Source: Candidatus Melainabacteria bacterium
GTDB lineage: Bacteria; Cyanobacteriota; Vampirovibrionia; Obscuribacterales; Obscuribacteraceae
DNA: 64,000 bases
Direction of reading: 5' to 3'
NCBI GenBank assembly: GCA_016212515.1
Contig: JACRFZ010000020.1
Location: 1 to 64,000 of the forward strand
Positions 43,820 through 53,170 of the stretch are shown in pieces; the stretch's first letter is position 1; the number at the start of each line of letters is the position of its first letter. The notes under the pieces were generated by a model. That model was not told where the DNA came from. It saw only the letters and a list, made by a program, of their open reading frames with translations, and did not search any database. A program made the translations under genes and the position numbers.

Positions 43820-45496
43820 TCAGCGCAATCTCAGTTTAAATTCTACAGCCACGCCAGGCTTAAGATAGGTCTCGCGATTACCACCGGGAGAGGTGGGGAA
43901 ACTAGCAGCCAGTGTAGGGTCCTGGTCCAGAGCCTTGTCATAAGTTCCTTTTGGCTCATCTGGCTTGGCCGGCGGCCCCATAAAATCGGTCACCAGAAGG
44001 GTCTCACCGGCATGGAGCCCACCCTGACTGGAAGCACGCCCACCTTTATATACATAGTCTCGAATAAATAGATCATAGAACTTGCCGGTATCATCTTTGA
44101 CGGCAAATTCCGTACGGGCAAAAATTTGATTGTTACTCACCGGCAGGAAATATCGACTGCCCGTTTCAACTGCCGTGGCGTTGATATTGCCGGATTGATC
44201 TACGTCGTAGCGAGCAATCTGAGCTGTGCCTGGGGCGACACCGCCAGGAAAAGGATTTTGCAGCATGTCCAGAAATCCCTGCACGTTCATCCTGGAACCG
44301 CCGCGCTTCATCCAGTCGTACAAACCCCTCTTTAATATGCGCTCCATGAGCGGATGAGTGCTGGAACCGTCCACACGGGTGTCCTGCAGAGTAGACGGCG
44401 GATAGTCGCCGCCGACTGCAGTCTGCAAGAGATCTGCCGGGCTGTGTCCAACCTCTGTACTCCAGAGCAAAGCCCTGGGGCTGGCATATTTGTTGATGCG
44501 TCCGGCTGAAAAGTTAAAGCAAAGGTAGCCGGAATGAGGGGTTTCCTGGTTGGAAGCACCGGCAATGGCGCAGGCCGAAGACTTGACAATATTCTTCTCA
44601 CCGCTGTTTCTAACCATTTCATGGTTAGCCTCACAAAATACGGCACTGGGAATCATGTACGGCAATCCATCAACGCTGGTTTGAAACCTGGAACCGTCGA
44701 TGAGAGTGCTATGATCGGCGGAAGCCGCGAAAACAAAGTCTTTAGCCAAATAGGGCACATTCAAAGAAGCCTTATAGAATCCATCCTGAAAGGAATCAGC
44801 GGGAGCATTGGCGAATTGTTCCGGAAATGGAGCACGACAATTGGAAGCAACGCCAACCACCGTGCCCAGCTTGAGCTTGAGAGAACCAGCCTCCATTGCA
44901 CTCTTTGGCCCGACAATACGCACGGCATTAGACTTATAGGCGTCAACTGCCGTATCGTAAATGTTGATAGTTTTGCCGGCCGCATCGAGACCGGTACCAC
45001 CCGGATTACAACATTTATTCAGCTCAGCCACAAGCGTATTCTTGGCCCGCATAACCTTGTCGTAATCAGCAAGGACCAGACTTTTGACGAATTCATCCTG
45101 CAGTTGCTCGGCAATAATTAAATCGAGACGAGTGCGCCCTATGAGGGAATTGATGCTGCTCACCGGTAAGTAGTAATTATCTTCGGCCCGTGTGGCTGTG
45201 CCGGTGGGCGGACCGTCGGCAAGAGAGACAAAGCCCAGTTCAGGGTCTTCCACCACCACGGTAGATAGAGCATCGGCGGCAGCGAGAGCGGCTGCTTCTA
45301 TGGCCGTTTTCTGCTCATGATTACCGGCAAGCAAACTGACAAAATTCAGACCAAAAGTTCCGATAATCAGACCAATGAAACCAATAACTACAAGGCTCAA
45401 GATGAGCATATTGCCGCGACAATCTCGAACGGCGAAACTCATGTCAAAGGTCGAGGACAAAGGAACTCCGAACAGCTTGCCCCGGTTTCGCCCCAT
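43820..45496 (-). CDS. TadG-like membrane-anchored protein
   Basis: 558 residues. After a short basic start (an alternative ATG lies at 45442, RDCRGN) comes one hydrophobic helix, ILSLVVIGFIGLIIGTFGLN, then QKTAIEAAALAAADALS, a pattern typical of TadG/TadE-type and Flp-associated minor pilins with the N-terminal CRGN type III-like motif. The large remaining part is extracytoplasmic, with several cysteines (for example NKCCNPGGTG, SNCRAPFPE) and no enzyme motif. Last gene of a minus-strand run with the two MshEN-like genes and the response regulator. Confidence 0.75.
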   Translation of the reverse strand: MGRNRGKLFGVPLSSTFDMSFAVRDCRGNMLILSLVVIGFIGLIIGTFGLNFVSLLAGNHEQKTAIEAAALAAADALSTVVVEDPELGFVSLADGPPTGTATRAEDNYYLPVSSINSLIGRTRLDLIIAEQLQDEFVKSLVLADYDKVMRAKNTLVAELNKCCNPGGTGLDAAGKTINIYDTAVDAYKSNAVRIVGPKSAMEAGSLKLKLGTVVGVASNCRAPFPEQFANAPADSFQDGFYKASLNVPYLAKDFVFAASADHSTLIDGSRFQTSVDGLPYMIPSAVFCEANHEMVRNSGEKNIVKSSACAIAGASNQETPHSGYLCFNFSAGRINKYASPRALLWSTEVGHSPADLLQTAVGGDYPPSTLQDTRVDGSSTHPLMERILKRGLYDWMKRGGSRMNVQGFLDMLQNPFPGGVAPGTAQIARYDVDQSGNINATAVETGSRYFLPVSNNQIFARTEFAVKDDTGKFYDLFIRDYVYKGGRASSQGGLHAGETLLVTDFMGPPAKPDEPKGTYDKALDQDPTLAASFPTSPGGNRETYLKPGVAVEFKLRLR

Positions 45497-45567
45497 CCTT
45501 CCATGCCCTCCAACACCACCATCAAGACCAGGGATTCCGCTCAGGAAACTAATATACCCGAATTCAC

Positions 45568-46008
45568 CTACAATGAACGCGCGGTACAGACTGGTGCCTC
45601 AGGCACAAGATGCGGAACATTGACTGTGGTAGCCGATCTTTCCAGGTTTGCAGACATGGCGGCGAAACTTATGCGCCGGTCAGGCTGCCTTTTGCCAAAG
45701 GTAACTGGTGCAAATGCCGGGTCGGACTCGGTCACGGCATCCACGATACTGCCGCCGTATTCGTGGATGTAGCGCAAAGTACTGACGGCGTGGGCCGCGC
45801 TCAGGACCCCGGTCTTGAAGAGGAACTGAAGACTGAGAGCATAGTTTAGCTCTGTTTCGGAGACCAACCCTTTCTCAACAAAGATCGCACCGATAAACTT
45901 TCTCTCGCCGCTCATCCTGCTGCCCAAAACAGCCCGCAGTTGTGCCGCCGACACAAGCCCTGACAGATGCAGCAAACCGCCGATTGGTAGATAGCAACAG
46001 TTTTCCAT
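45568..46008 (-). CDS. Stand-alone MshEN-like protein (short)
   Basis: 146 residues. Starts at an ATG with GGAGA upstream. Two MshEN-type helical hairpins: GGLLHLSGLVSAAQLRAVLG and IGAIFVEKGLVSETELNYAL. This domain normally precedes the ATPase of type II secretion/type IV pilus GspE/PilB proteins and can bind cyclic di-GMP. Here no Walker motif follows; the C-terminus is Arg/Ser-rich. A regulatory or adaptor role in pilus-like assembly is inferred. Confidence 0.65.
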   Translation of the reverse strand: MENCCYLPIGGLLHLSGLVSAAQLRAVLGSRMSGERKFIGAIFVEKGLVSETELNYALSLQFLFKTGVLSAAHAVSTLRYIHEYGGSIVDAVTESDPAFAPVTFGKRQPDRRISFAAMSANLERSATTVNVPHLVPEAPVCTARSL

Positions 46009-46123
46009 TTTCGAATCTCCTACATTAGTTCTCCGGCAAATTTATACTGCCACCCATTTTTTACACAGTCTTTTATTCAAGAGCAAACCCGACAACAGTC
46101 ACGGAGCAATAATTGAAGGCTCA

Positions 46124-47116
46124 CTAAGCGACCTGACTGGTGCTCGCCGGCACCACACCTCCCGAGTCAAACAGGTTGAAAATTCTGCCTAATGGAAAAT
46201 CCACGGCATCAACTGTGGTCCGGCAATCCAGTGCAGCAGTTGCACATCGGTCGGTCAATGGCTCGACCGATTTCGCAGGCAGGGAGATTGCGCATCCACC
46301 GGCAGGGCTTGCCTCTTCCAGAGAAGCATAGGTTAACTGCGCCAGGCTGAGAGCCTGTTCCAGACCGATCTGGCCGCCCCGAACGGCTACTTTCAGAGAT
46401 ACAATCACCTTTTGGACAGTAAGTGGTATCGGAAGACTGAGCTGACTGTGGGAACCAGCACTGACCCTATTTGCACATACGGCATCCTCAATGAAACTGA
46501 GCACCGAAGGCAAAGCGAGAGACTCGGACGAAAGAAGCCAGGTGTCCAGATCAAACAATCGTTCCGCATCAACAGCCGCCAGTGAACTTACCCCGGCCCG
46601 CTCCAACTCTTCCAGCGAGATCCGCCCGGTCTGCAACAGCCGCAACTCCGAGAGGGCGCCGCACCAGGCACTGGTGGAAAGCAAACCGCAGCGCCACAAA
46701 AGCCGCCCGTCGACTTGCTCTTGGGCATGTAACTGAGCATCGCAGACCAGGGCTTGTTGAAAATCACTGAGACCAACACAGCCCTGATGCAAGAGGTACA
46801 GGCTGAGCGGATTCAAACGACGAAAGAGGTTGGATTCAGCCAGATCGCAAAAGCTCACCTGCATTGAAATAGCCTGTCTGAGCAATAAGAGGGACTGAAG
46901 CTCCGAGAGTGAGGGGCGCCGCTCCTGCACCGATTGTACGGCCAGTACCAGGTTCTCAATTTCGTTTTCCGTCAGCGTCCCACAGGTGGCAAGAAGCCTC
47001 ACCAGCGGCAGCGCGGTCATCTCCACACAGCGCCTGAGACGCTCGGCTCCATCCGGTTTGATTCGTCCCAGGAGCAGGAGGAAAGCCAGAAACAAACTTG
47101 TTGTCTTACTGTTCAT
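46124..47116 (-). CDS. Stand-alone MshEN-like protein (long)
   Basis: 330 residues. Several repeats of the same helical-pair type are visible: LATCGTLTENEIENLVLAVQ, LLHQGCVGLSDFQQALVCDA, LLWRCGLLSTSAWCGALSEL and TGRISLEELERAGVSSL. No ATPase domain and no clear signal peptide, though the first 15 residues are hydrophobic. Together with the neighbouring short gene it forms a pair of ATPase-less relatives of pilus motor N-domains. Weak start region: no SD before the ATG at 47116. Confidence 0.6.
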   Translation of the reverse strand: MNSKTTSLFLAFLLLLGRIKPDGAERLRRCVEMTALPLVRLLATCGTLTENEIENLVLAVQSVQERRPSLSELQSLLLLRQAISMQVSFCDLAESNLFRRLNPLSLYLLHQGCVGLSDFQQALVCDAQLHAQEQVDGRLLWRCGLLSTSAWCGALSELRLLQTGRISLEELERAGVSSLAAVDAERLFDLDTWLLSSESLALPSVLSFIEDAVCANRVSAGSHSQLSLPIPLTVQKVIVSLKVAVRGGQIGLEQALSLAQLTYASLEEASPAGGCAISLPAKSVEPLTDRCATAALDCRTTVDAVDFPLGRIFNLFDSGGVVPASTSQVA

Positions 47117-47219
47117 AGGCCCTAGGGGTCAGGTCAGGGTACGACCCTAACATAGAAAGAGCAAGTGTTTGCCATGTGTCGAACACATTAAAAAAGGTTG
47201 TCTGGTAGCCGGATCTGCG

Positions 47220-47888
47220 CTAAGAATTCAATCTGTAGCCAATCTTTTTTATGTTCTCAATTATCAAACCATCTTCATCATCGATGGCCTGGCGCAAGCG
47301 CTTAATTGCCGACCTGACTGCATTATCGCCCGGCGTCTTATCGGTGTGCCAGACCCGATCTATTAACTGATCGGAGCTGAATACCTTGTTGGCATTTCGC
47401 ATCAGAAATTCCAAAAGACAATAGTCGGTGGGAGGCAAATTCAACTGCCGCCCTTCCAGATGTACCATATGTTTGGACGTATCGAGGGTGAGCTTTCCTA
47501 CAGTTATGACACCATCCGAATAATCTCGCGGTCGGCGCAACAGCGCGCCGACTCTTAAAGAAAGCTCCTTAACGCTGAAGGGCTTGGTCAAGTAGTCGTC
47601 CGCACCAGCCTCAAAACCCACTGTTTTTTCAACAATCAAGTTCCTGCCGGTGAGCATTATTATCGGGCTGGTGCCTCTGGCGGAGCGGTAGCGGCGGCAA
47701 ACTTCAATGCCATCCAGTTTAGGTATGGAAAGATCGAGAATTATCAGGTCGTAGAAGGTTCCAAGCATTCTGTAGATGGCGTCTTCCCCATCATGAACAA
47801 CTTCAATAGTATGCCTTTCGGTGAGGAACCACTTCTCGACTATTGAACAAAGCTCCTTATCGTCCTCAACAAGAAGTATTTTGGCCAT
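47220..47888 (-). CDS. OmpR/PhoB-family response regulator
   Basis: 222 residues. Receiver domain: acidic pair Asp9/Asp10 in LLVEDDKEL, phosphoacceptor Asp52 in LIILDLSIPKLDG, and Lys102 in DDYLTKPF. C-terminal winged helix: VEHMVHLEGRQLNLPPTDYCLLE-type start (LEGRQLNLPPTDYCLLEFLM), SSDQLIDRVW and the GDNAVRSAIKRLRQAIDD recognition helix, ending IGYRLNS. SD GGGGTG 6 bases before the ATG. No kinase is directly adjacent; the histidine kinase at 50143-51606 is the nearest candidate partner. Confidence 0.93.
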   Translation of the reverse strand: MAKILLVEDDKELCSIVEKWFLTERHTIEVVHDGEDAIYRMLGTFYDLIILDLSIPKLDGIEVCRRYRSARGTSPIIMLTGRNLIVEKTVGFEAGADDYLTKPFSVKELSLRVGALLRRPRDYSDGVITVGKLTLDTSKHMVHLEGRQLNLPPTDYCLLEFLMRNANKVFSSDQLIDRVWHTDKTPGDNAVRSAIKRLRQAIDDEDGLIIENIKKIGYRLNS

Positions 47889-48133
47889 TTCACCCCTTCA
47901 GAACCTTCTACAGCCTGCCGCCACCTTGCCAACTAATTATAGCCCGGCTTGCGAAGCCGGAAGCAAGTTCGGAAACTGTCCCATCAAACTTGGCGCAGGC
48001 TGCACCCAATTGAGGCAGACACCGGCTTGCCTTCTGCAATTACAAACAAGAAAGAGGGATACGGACTGGTCGTCAGTGGTATATAGACCACAGGCTTCTT
48101 TCTCAATATCCCGCCAGGCACACGAGGAACGAA

Positions 48134-49327
48134 ATGAAGAAACAGCGTAAAGCCCACGGCAGCGCGGCGGAATTCCAGCTCAGCCTTCTGGTTTTATTCG
48201 CCCTCCTTGCTTTTCCTGCTATTGACCTGATCTTCCTGGGGGCAGCATATTCCGCAACCTGGTTCATCTCCTTTCAATCAGCCATGGCGGCAGCGCAGCA
48301 AACTGACTTTAATTCAGCCATAAAGTCGGTGAGCGAACAAACAAGCCGCTTTAATTCCGGCGGACTGACAAAATGCCTAAAAATGGCGCCCGACGGCGGC
48401 TATCAATCGAACGGCACCGACATATTTATAGACGCAGTCAATTTTATTGATAGCACCAAAACACAAACTATTGGTCCGAACAAGGCGGTACCGCCGCCCA
48501 TCGACCTGACCAACAACATATACGAAATTGTGGCCCGTACTAATTACAGAGTCGAGCCCTTCATCAACCTGGCCTCAGTACCGGCACTGGGCTCGGTGCC
48601 TGGTCTCGGAAAACCGGTCAGCTTTTCAGCCTCGGTGAAAAGGTGTGCAGAGTTTCCCCAGGGTCTGACTAGAGGTCCGGGGAATGCGGTGAACAACGGC
48701 CGCACCAGTACAACCGAGGCGACCGCCACATCCTTCGCCAGCCCGGTCAGCCTGCCGCCACAAGCTGCGGGGGAACCCTGGAACCGTCCCAAAATCTACG
48801 AAGAGATAAGCAATTCCGGGCAACAAATCGTCGACCACGCCGTGGTGCTAGTCAATGCCGATAATCCCGATTGGACCGATACCGGTATTGTGGTACACCC
48901 CGGACAGACCATATGGATCGACTTCCGGGCTGATGGCATCTGGGGCGGCTCCAAGGGCAGTTATCCACCTGAATACGACGCAGACGGATTCAACTACTAC
49001 AATTTTGGTTCTATGCGTAAAGAAGGGCAGTTAAACATGTTCAATTATATGTCTCCGCCCATTTCCTGGAACCTGGTCGGAGCGGTGGACCCTCCCAAGT
49101 CGTTAATAGTAGCCGACCTGTACCAGTTCAATGTTGGCAAGACTAAATACAAATACTTGCCTGATCGAACAGGCGCTCTCAAGATCGGCAACTTCGATTT
49201 GTTCTCGACGTTTGCCGAGTGTCATCCGGAAAAGGTTACAGACACCAACAAGGAAGATCTCGTGCGCAAATACTATGCCGCCCATGGCGTCGGCACAATG
49301 ACTGTAAGAATTGTGGTAAGCGAATAG
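48134..49327 (+). CDS. TadE-like membrane-anchored protein with possible PA-IL-type lectin domain
   Basis: 397 residues. N-terminus: basic start, GSAAEFQ, then a hydrophobic helix LSLLVLFALLAFPAIDLIFL, typical of TadE-type pseudopilins. From about residue 235 it carries a separate domain: VLVNADNPDWTDTGIVVHPG, TIWIDFRADGIWGG, a YPPEYDADG segment, and a last strand GTMTVRIVVSE. This order (W-x-D-TGI-x-V-xxG, then an aromatic/Ala-xG-xW strand) resembles PA-IL/galactose-binding-like beta-sandwiches. The assignment is from motif spacing only. SD GAGGAACG before the ATG. It diverges from the response regulator gene. Confidence 0.7.
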   Translation: MKKQRKAHGSAAEFQLSLLVLFALLAFPAIDLIFLGAAYSATWFISFQSAMAAAQQTDFNSAIKSVSEQTSRFNSGGLTKCLKMAPDGGYQSNGTDIFIDAVNFIDSTKTQTIGPNKAVPPPIDLTNNIYEIVARTNYRVEPFINLASVPALGSVPGLGKPVSFSASVKRCAEFPQGLTRGPGNAVNNGRTSTTEATATSFASPVSLPPQAAGEPWNRPKIYEEISNSGQQIVDHAVVLVNADNPDWTDTGIVVHPGQTIWIDFRADGIWGGSKGSYPPEYDADGFNYYNFGSMRKEGQLNMFNYMSPPISWNLVGAVDPPKSLIVADLYQFNVGKTKYKYLPDRTGALKIGNFDLFSTFAECHPEKVTDTNKEDLVRKYYAAHGVGTMTVRIVVSE

Positions 49328-49605
49328 CTTCTCTGCTTCTACCTGGCAGAAAACTCTTGCGTGTAAAAATCTCGCCTCAAGCTGCAGGCAAAAACTTACT
49401 TACGAGCTAGATTTAAGCCTCAAAACACAGTGGCGACACTTTGAAAAGGCATACTCCTCCAGTGGAGATAACATTTGGTTCTGGTTCCGCATTCCTACTT
49501 TTCATTTGTCCACTTTTACCAGTCCGAACTTTACCAACTAGAAAATCCGAACCTGCTCTCCCGGAAACAAGTAACAGCCTCAAACTGACTCGGGAGAACG
49601 AAACC
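49328..49605. other. Short intergenic region, nothing identified
   Basis: 278 bases between the TadE-like gene and a small membrane protein. An open frame extends upstream from the latter, but its only well-spaced SD is at 49606. No RNA gene or clear promoter was found. Confidence 0.35.
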
Positions 49606-49998
49606 ATGAGCAAAGGTCACTTCGAGGATCCGCCGGATAGCGGTGGTTCCTCACCGGAGTTCATCTCCGGCGAGAAAGACCCTCACGGACATGACCTTTG
49701 CCTGCTGGAAAAGAGGCCTTACACCCTGGTAACCGTACCGTCAAATAGAGCGTTGGCACAGAAGGAGAAGCCCATGCACAGTTTAGAAACATTCAGCTCC
49801 CCCCTTGAAGTTTGTCCCTTCTTCTCAAGGATGTCCCTGCTGACGGCTGTATTTGCCGTCACCCTGGCCATTAGCCTGGCCAGTTCCAAAAACTTTTACC
49901 TGCAGGAAGTCGGCTTAAAGCAACCGATTGACAAGAGCGCCCCGGGCAAGTGCCGGCTGAAAGCAGAAAGACCGACAAACTCCGATTGGGACCAGTGA
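49606..49998 (+). CDS. Small single-helix membrane protein
   Basis: 130 residues from an ATG at 49606 with GGGAG 7 bases upstream. Residues 1-60 are polar (SKGHFEDPPDSGGSSPEF), then a hydrophobic helix MSLLTAVFAVTLAISLASS, then a basic C-terminus. No recognised family. It precedes the histidine kinase on the same strand and could be a small accessory membrane protein of it. Confidence 0.45.
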   Translation: MSKGHFEDPPDSGGSSPEFISGEKDPHGHDLCLLEKRPYTLVTVPSNRALAQKEKPMHSLETFSSPLEVCPFFSRMSLLTAVFAVTLAISLASSKNFYLQEVGLKQPIDKSAPGKCRLKAERPTNSDWDQ

Positions 49999-50142
49999 AC
50001 CGCAAATCTTCCAGTGGGAAGCGCCGGAGCTTGCACTTTAGCCGCCCGACTCCTAGACTAGAGCCGCGTGGCTGCCGAAAGAAAGCCATGGCTGTCAAGC
50101 CCTGCTTCTTCGACAACATCTCGCCTCTGGTGCTGGTTTTCA

Positions 50143-51606
50143 ATGTTAGGTAATCTGAAGCTAACTCAAAAGGGACTGCTGATCATCTCAGTCCCGCTTC
50201 TTTTGCAAATCAGCTTCTTTACTCTCTATGGCGATCTGCTCTCCCAAACCGAATTCCTCACCAGAAAGGAACACCGCGAAAAGAACGTCATCGGAAGAAC
50301 GAACTGGATCGCAAGTTTGATTTTGGCTGCCAATCTTATGGCCCTGGCCAAAGCAGGCAACTATGTCTCTGATGTAGATAAGAGCCTGGAGTATTGCCTC
50401 TCCGCCAGTATGCAAAATCTCAAGGAACTGACCGAGGTATTTGCCGCTACCGACACAGCACAATTGGAGACGGTAGGGGAAGCAACAAAGGTCACCGAGA
50501 ACCTTCTTAAGAGCACAGCCGCCCTTGCCGCCCGCACCGGCGGTGATACCGCAGCCGGCAGTAAAGCAATCGTTACCGGTTCCATTCAACCAGGCTTGCT
50601 AAAGCTTTTCGAACTGCGGCACAAACTACTGGAAACCGAAAGCCGTCGCTATAAAATCGGTATTGATTCAGTGGCTGCTATCAGGAAGAAGAAGCGGGAG
50701 TTCCTGACTGTCGGCATCGTCCTCGATATTCTCATAGCGGTGTTCATATTCTGGATTTTCACGAAAGAAATCACAGGCAGACTGGGCGTACTTGCCAAAA
50801 ACAATCAAGCTTTTGCCGAAAGGAAGGAATTGAGCGCCCCTCTTTCCGGCCGCGATGAAGTAGCGCAACTGGACAAAAGTTTCCATGAAATGGCGGCCAG
50901 AATCAGGGAGGCCGAGTCGCGCAAGCAAGAATACATGCAGATGATAAGCCATGACATGCGCACACCATTGACCTCAGTAATGTGCAGCCTCGAACTACTT
51001 TCCATACCGGATTACAACCTGTCTGAAAGCGGCAAACGCCAGCTTGTAAAAGCAGAGAAAGAACTGGCAAGAGTGCTGACTATGATCAACGAGATTCTCG
51101 AAATCGAAAGACTGGAATCTGGCTCTTTCTCTCTACACAAAGAAATTGTCTCAATTCACAGCCTGGTATCCACGGCTCTGCAATCAGTTGAGCCGGTGGC
51201 GGCAGAAGCCGGCATCAAGTTGACCAGTCATGCAGATGAGACCATAGAAGTATTTGTAGACGTAGATAAGCTGGTACGGGTGCTGATCAACTTAACGGCT
51301 AACGCCGTAAAATTCTCGCCGCCCAATACAACCGTGGCAATCGAATGGTTTGCCAAAGACAAGAAAACCGTCAGGGTACAGGTAAAAGACCAGGGTCGGG
51401 GCATTCCACCGGAGTTTCTCGGCACTATTTTCGAGCGATTCAAACAGGTGCAAGTAAGTGACGGGGTCGCCCACAAAGGCTCGGGGCTGGGATTATCAAT
51501 CTGCAAAGCTATAGTGGAAGCACATGGCGGCACCATCGGAGTCGAGAGCCAGGCCGACCGGGGGAGTACCTTCTGGTTTGATCTGGCCATTGAAGATGAA
51601 GACTAA
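50143..51606 (+). CDS. Membrane sensor histidine kinase, paralog of the one at 21196-22665
   Basis: 487 residues from the ATG at 50143. The N-terminal helix and following block (KGLLIISVPLLLQISFFTLY, then EREKNVIGRTNWIASLI-type sequence) match the kinase at 21196-22665 in order and spacing. Helix two near residues 188-207, HAMP-like linker, phosphoacceptor His270 in MQMISHDMRTPL, N box LINLTANAVKFSPPNTT, G1 VKDQGRGIPPEF, G2 KGSGLGLSICKAI. Likely partner is the OmpR-type regulator 2.2 kb away. Ends before the convergent Tad-like genes. Confidence 0.9.
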   Translation: MLGNLKLTQKGLLIISVPLLLQISFFTLYGDLLSQTEFLTRKEHREKNVIGRTNWIASLILAANLMALAKAGNYVSDVDKSLEYCLSASMQNLKELTEVFAATDTAQLETVGEATKVTENLLKSTAALAARTGGDTAAGSKAIVTGSIQPGLLKLFELRHKLLETESRRYKIGIDSVAAIRKKKREFLTVGIVLDILIAVFIFWIFTKEITGRLGVLAKNNQAFAERKELSAPLSGRDEVAQLDKSFHEMAARIREAESRKQEYMQMISHDMRTPLTSVMCSLELLSIPDYNLSESGKRQLVKAEKELARVLTMINEILEIERLESGSFSLHKEIVSIHSLVSTALQSVEPVAAEAGIKLTSHADETIEVFVDVDKLVRVLINLTANAVKFSPPNTTVAIEWFAKDKKTVRVQVKDQGRGIPPEFLGTIFERFKQVQVSDGVAHKGSGLGLSICKAIVEAHGGTIGVESQADRGSTFWFDLAIEDED

Positions 51607-51626
51607 GAGTTGCTTGCAACCTAATT

Positions 51627-52544
51627 TTAAAGCCCAGCCGCCGAATCTCCACTGCTACAGGAAGCCGCTTGCTGCTGATAGAAGCCCACATGCTGAAGGC
51701 ATCCCGGCGCAAGGGTAACCCAGGCACCAAGATCAATCTGAGCGGCGCAGGGCACAAAACCCGTATCACCCTCCCGGCGGAAGGAACACTGACTGCGCAT
51801 TCTAGCTATGCTCTCCAGCGACTCGAAGCGCACCAGGCGCAATTGTTCCACTTGCTCCTGCCCGGGAGCGCGAGGAGGTAAGCAAGAAAACTTGAAACTA
51901 AGATCACTGTCGGGCAGCGGCAAGCGCGCATCGATGCTACCTCGATAGAAGCTGCTCCCTCCTGCTTTGTAGCCGCTTCTTTCATCATGTTCTCGCAGTT
52001 CATCCAGGGCCGCAGGGAGGCTGGCATTACTGGGCATTCCGACCAGAGCCCCGAGGGTGATAGCCTCTACACGGGGGCTTTCCAACTCCAAACCGGGCAG
52101 GCTGAAAGCCGCACCCTGGAAGGACTTATCACAAGACTCTTGCAGTGTTCTCACATCGCGAAAAGACAAATCCCGTACAACTTCGAACTCCTCTTTCACC
52201 TTGCCGGCACCCCTGCGGGCATCATCCATCAAGTAGCCTGAGAGAGCCTTGAGCTGCGGGTACTTACTCAAGACCTGACTGTTGACCTGCCGCGAAGAAA
52301 ATACTAGTTGGCGACTATAACCAATCATATGATTAAGCTCCCCAAGCCGGTTGCCTTTGTTCAGGCAAGCGGCCATGGTCAGAGACTTTTCCTCGGCCAG
52401 CGAGCGTGACTTAGCAGCAGACACACAGAGCAAGCAAACGGTCACTATGGCAAGCAAAATAACGACCACCAGCCAGCCCATCAAAAAGCTCAAGAGCAGT
52501 ACCGAGCCCCGCTTCGACCTGTAGTTGACGGACAAATCAGACAT
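51627..52544 (-). CDS. Tad-like membrane-anchored protein
   Basis: 305 residues. Start SVNYRSKRGSVLLLSFLMGW, then a hydrophobic helix to about residue 38 (VVVILLAIVTVCLLC) followed by AKSRSLAEEKSLTMAACLNK, the arrangement of TadE/TadG-type minor pilins. The rest is extracytoplasmic without known domain. The ATG shares its A with the stop of the upstream gene (TAATG), so translation is coupled. Confidence 0.65.
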   Translation of the reverse strand: MSDLSVNYRSKRGSVLLLSFLMGWLVVVILLAIVTVCLLCVSAAKSRSLAEEKSLTMAACLNKGNRLGELNHMIGYSRQLVFSSRQVNSQVLSKYPQLKALSGYLMDDARRGAGKVKEEFEVVRDLSFRDVRTLQESCDKSFQGAAFSLPGLELESPRVEAITLGALVGMPSNASLPAALDELREHDERSGYKAGGSSFYRGSIDARLPLPDSDLSFKFSCLPPRAPGQEQVEQLRLVRFESLESIARMRSQCSFRREGDTGFVPCAAQIDLGAWVTLAPGCLQHVGFYQQQAASCSSGDSAAGL

Positions 52545-53170
52545 TACTGTGTGACTCCATAATTGAGGGAGTAAAGGCGACTGGAGCTGCGGCTTTTGAC
52601 CGAAAGAGAGAGAGAACTCTCAACCATTTCATCAGGCAAGACAGCGGCACTCTCTACAAAACCGGTCTGCCCCAGACTGCTTATCAGGGCCCGCGCCGTA
52701 TCGTCATCGGCCACTTCCAGGCGGGAAACTGAGTGCCCCGCTACATATAGATCAAGTAGTATTCGCAAAGAAGCATTGGCAGCAGCCTGCACCTGCGCTG
52801 CCGAGCCTGCATCTTCAAAACCGATGGCAATAGCCACCGAAGATCCCGAAGGAACCGACAGCTCCGAGAATCGGTTCAAGCCGATAGCAGTAGCGCCGGT
52901 AAACCAGAGATCTTCGTAGTGACCTTTGCCACCTTCCTTATCCGTAAAGAATATCGAAGCTTTGACGGGCTCACCGAGGGTGGTGCCCTTATAGTCGAAC
53001 AAATTCTTAGCGGCTTTGACTTTCAATTCGACAACCGCCTCCGACTGATCGAATAACTTAAATCCCAGAGCCGGATACCTGGATGAAACCAATAGAAACA
53101 CGGGCATGATCAGAATTAGCACCGCCAATTTACTGTTAACAAATAGTCGTCTCGTTTTATTCATTGACAT
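52544..53170 (-). CDS. Single-helix membrane protein in the Tad-like cluster
   Basis: 208 residues. A basic start (NKTRRLFVNSK) and one hydrophobic helix LAVLILIMPVFLLVSSRYPA are followed by a soluble domain (KGTTLGEPVKASIFFTDKEG, then alternating beta-like segments). It overlaps the upstream TadE-like gene by 14 bases and touches the downstream gene, so the three are one translational unit. No known family recognised. Confidence 0.65.
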   Translation of the reverse strand: MSMNKTRRLFVNSKLAVLILIMPVFLLVSSRYPALGFKLFDQSEAVVELKVKAAKNLFDYKGTTLGEPVKASIFFTDKEGGKGHYEDLWFTGATAIGLNRFSELSVPSGSSVAIAIGFEDAGSAAQVQAAANASLRILLDLYVAGHSVSRLEVADDDTARALISSLGQTGFVESAAVLPDEMVESSLSLSVKSRSSSRLYSLNYGVTQ

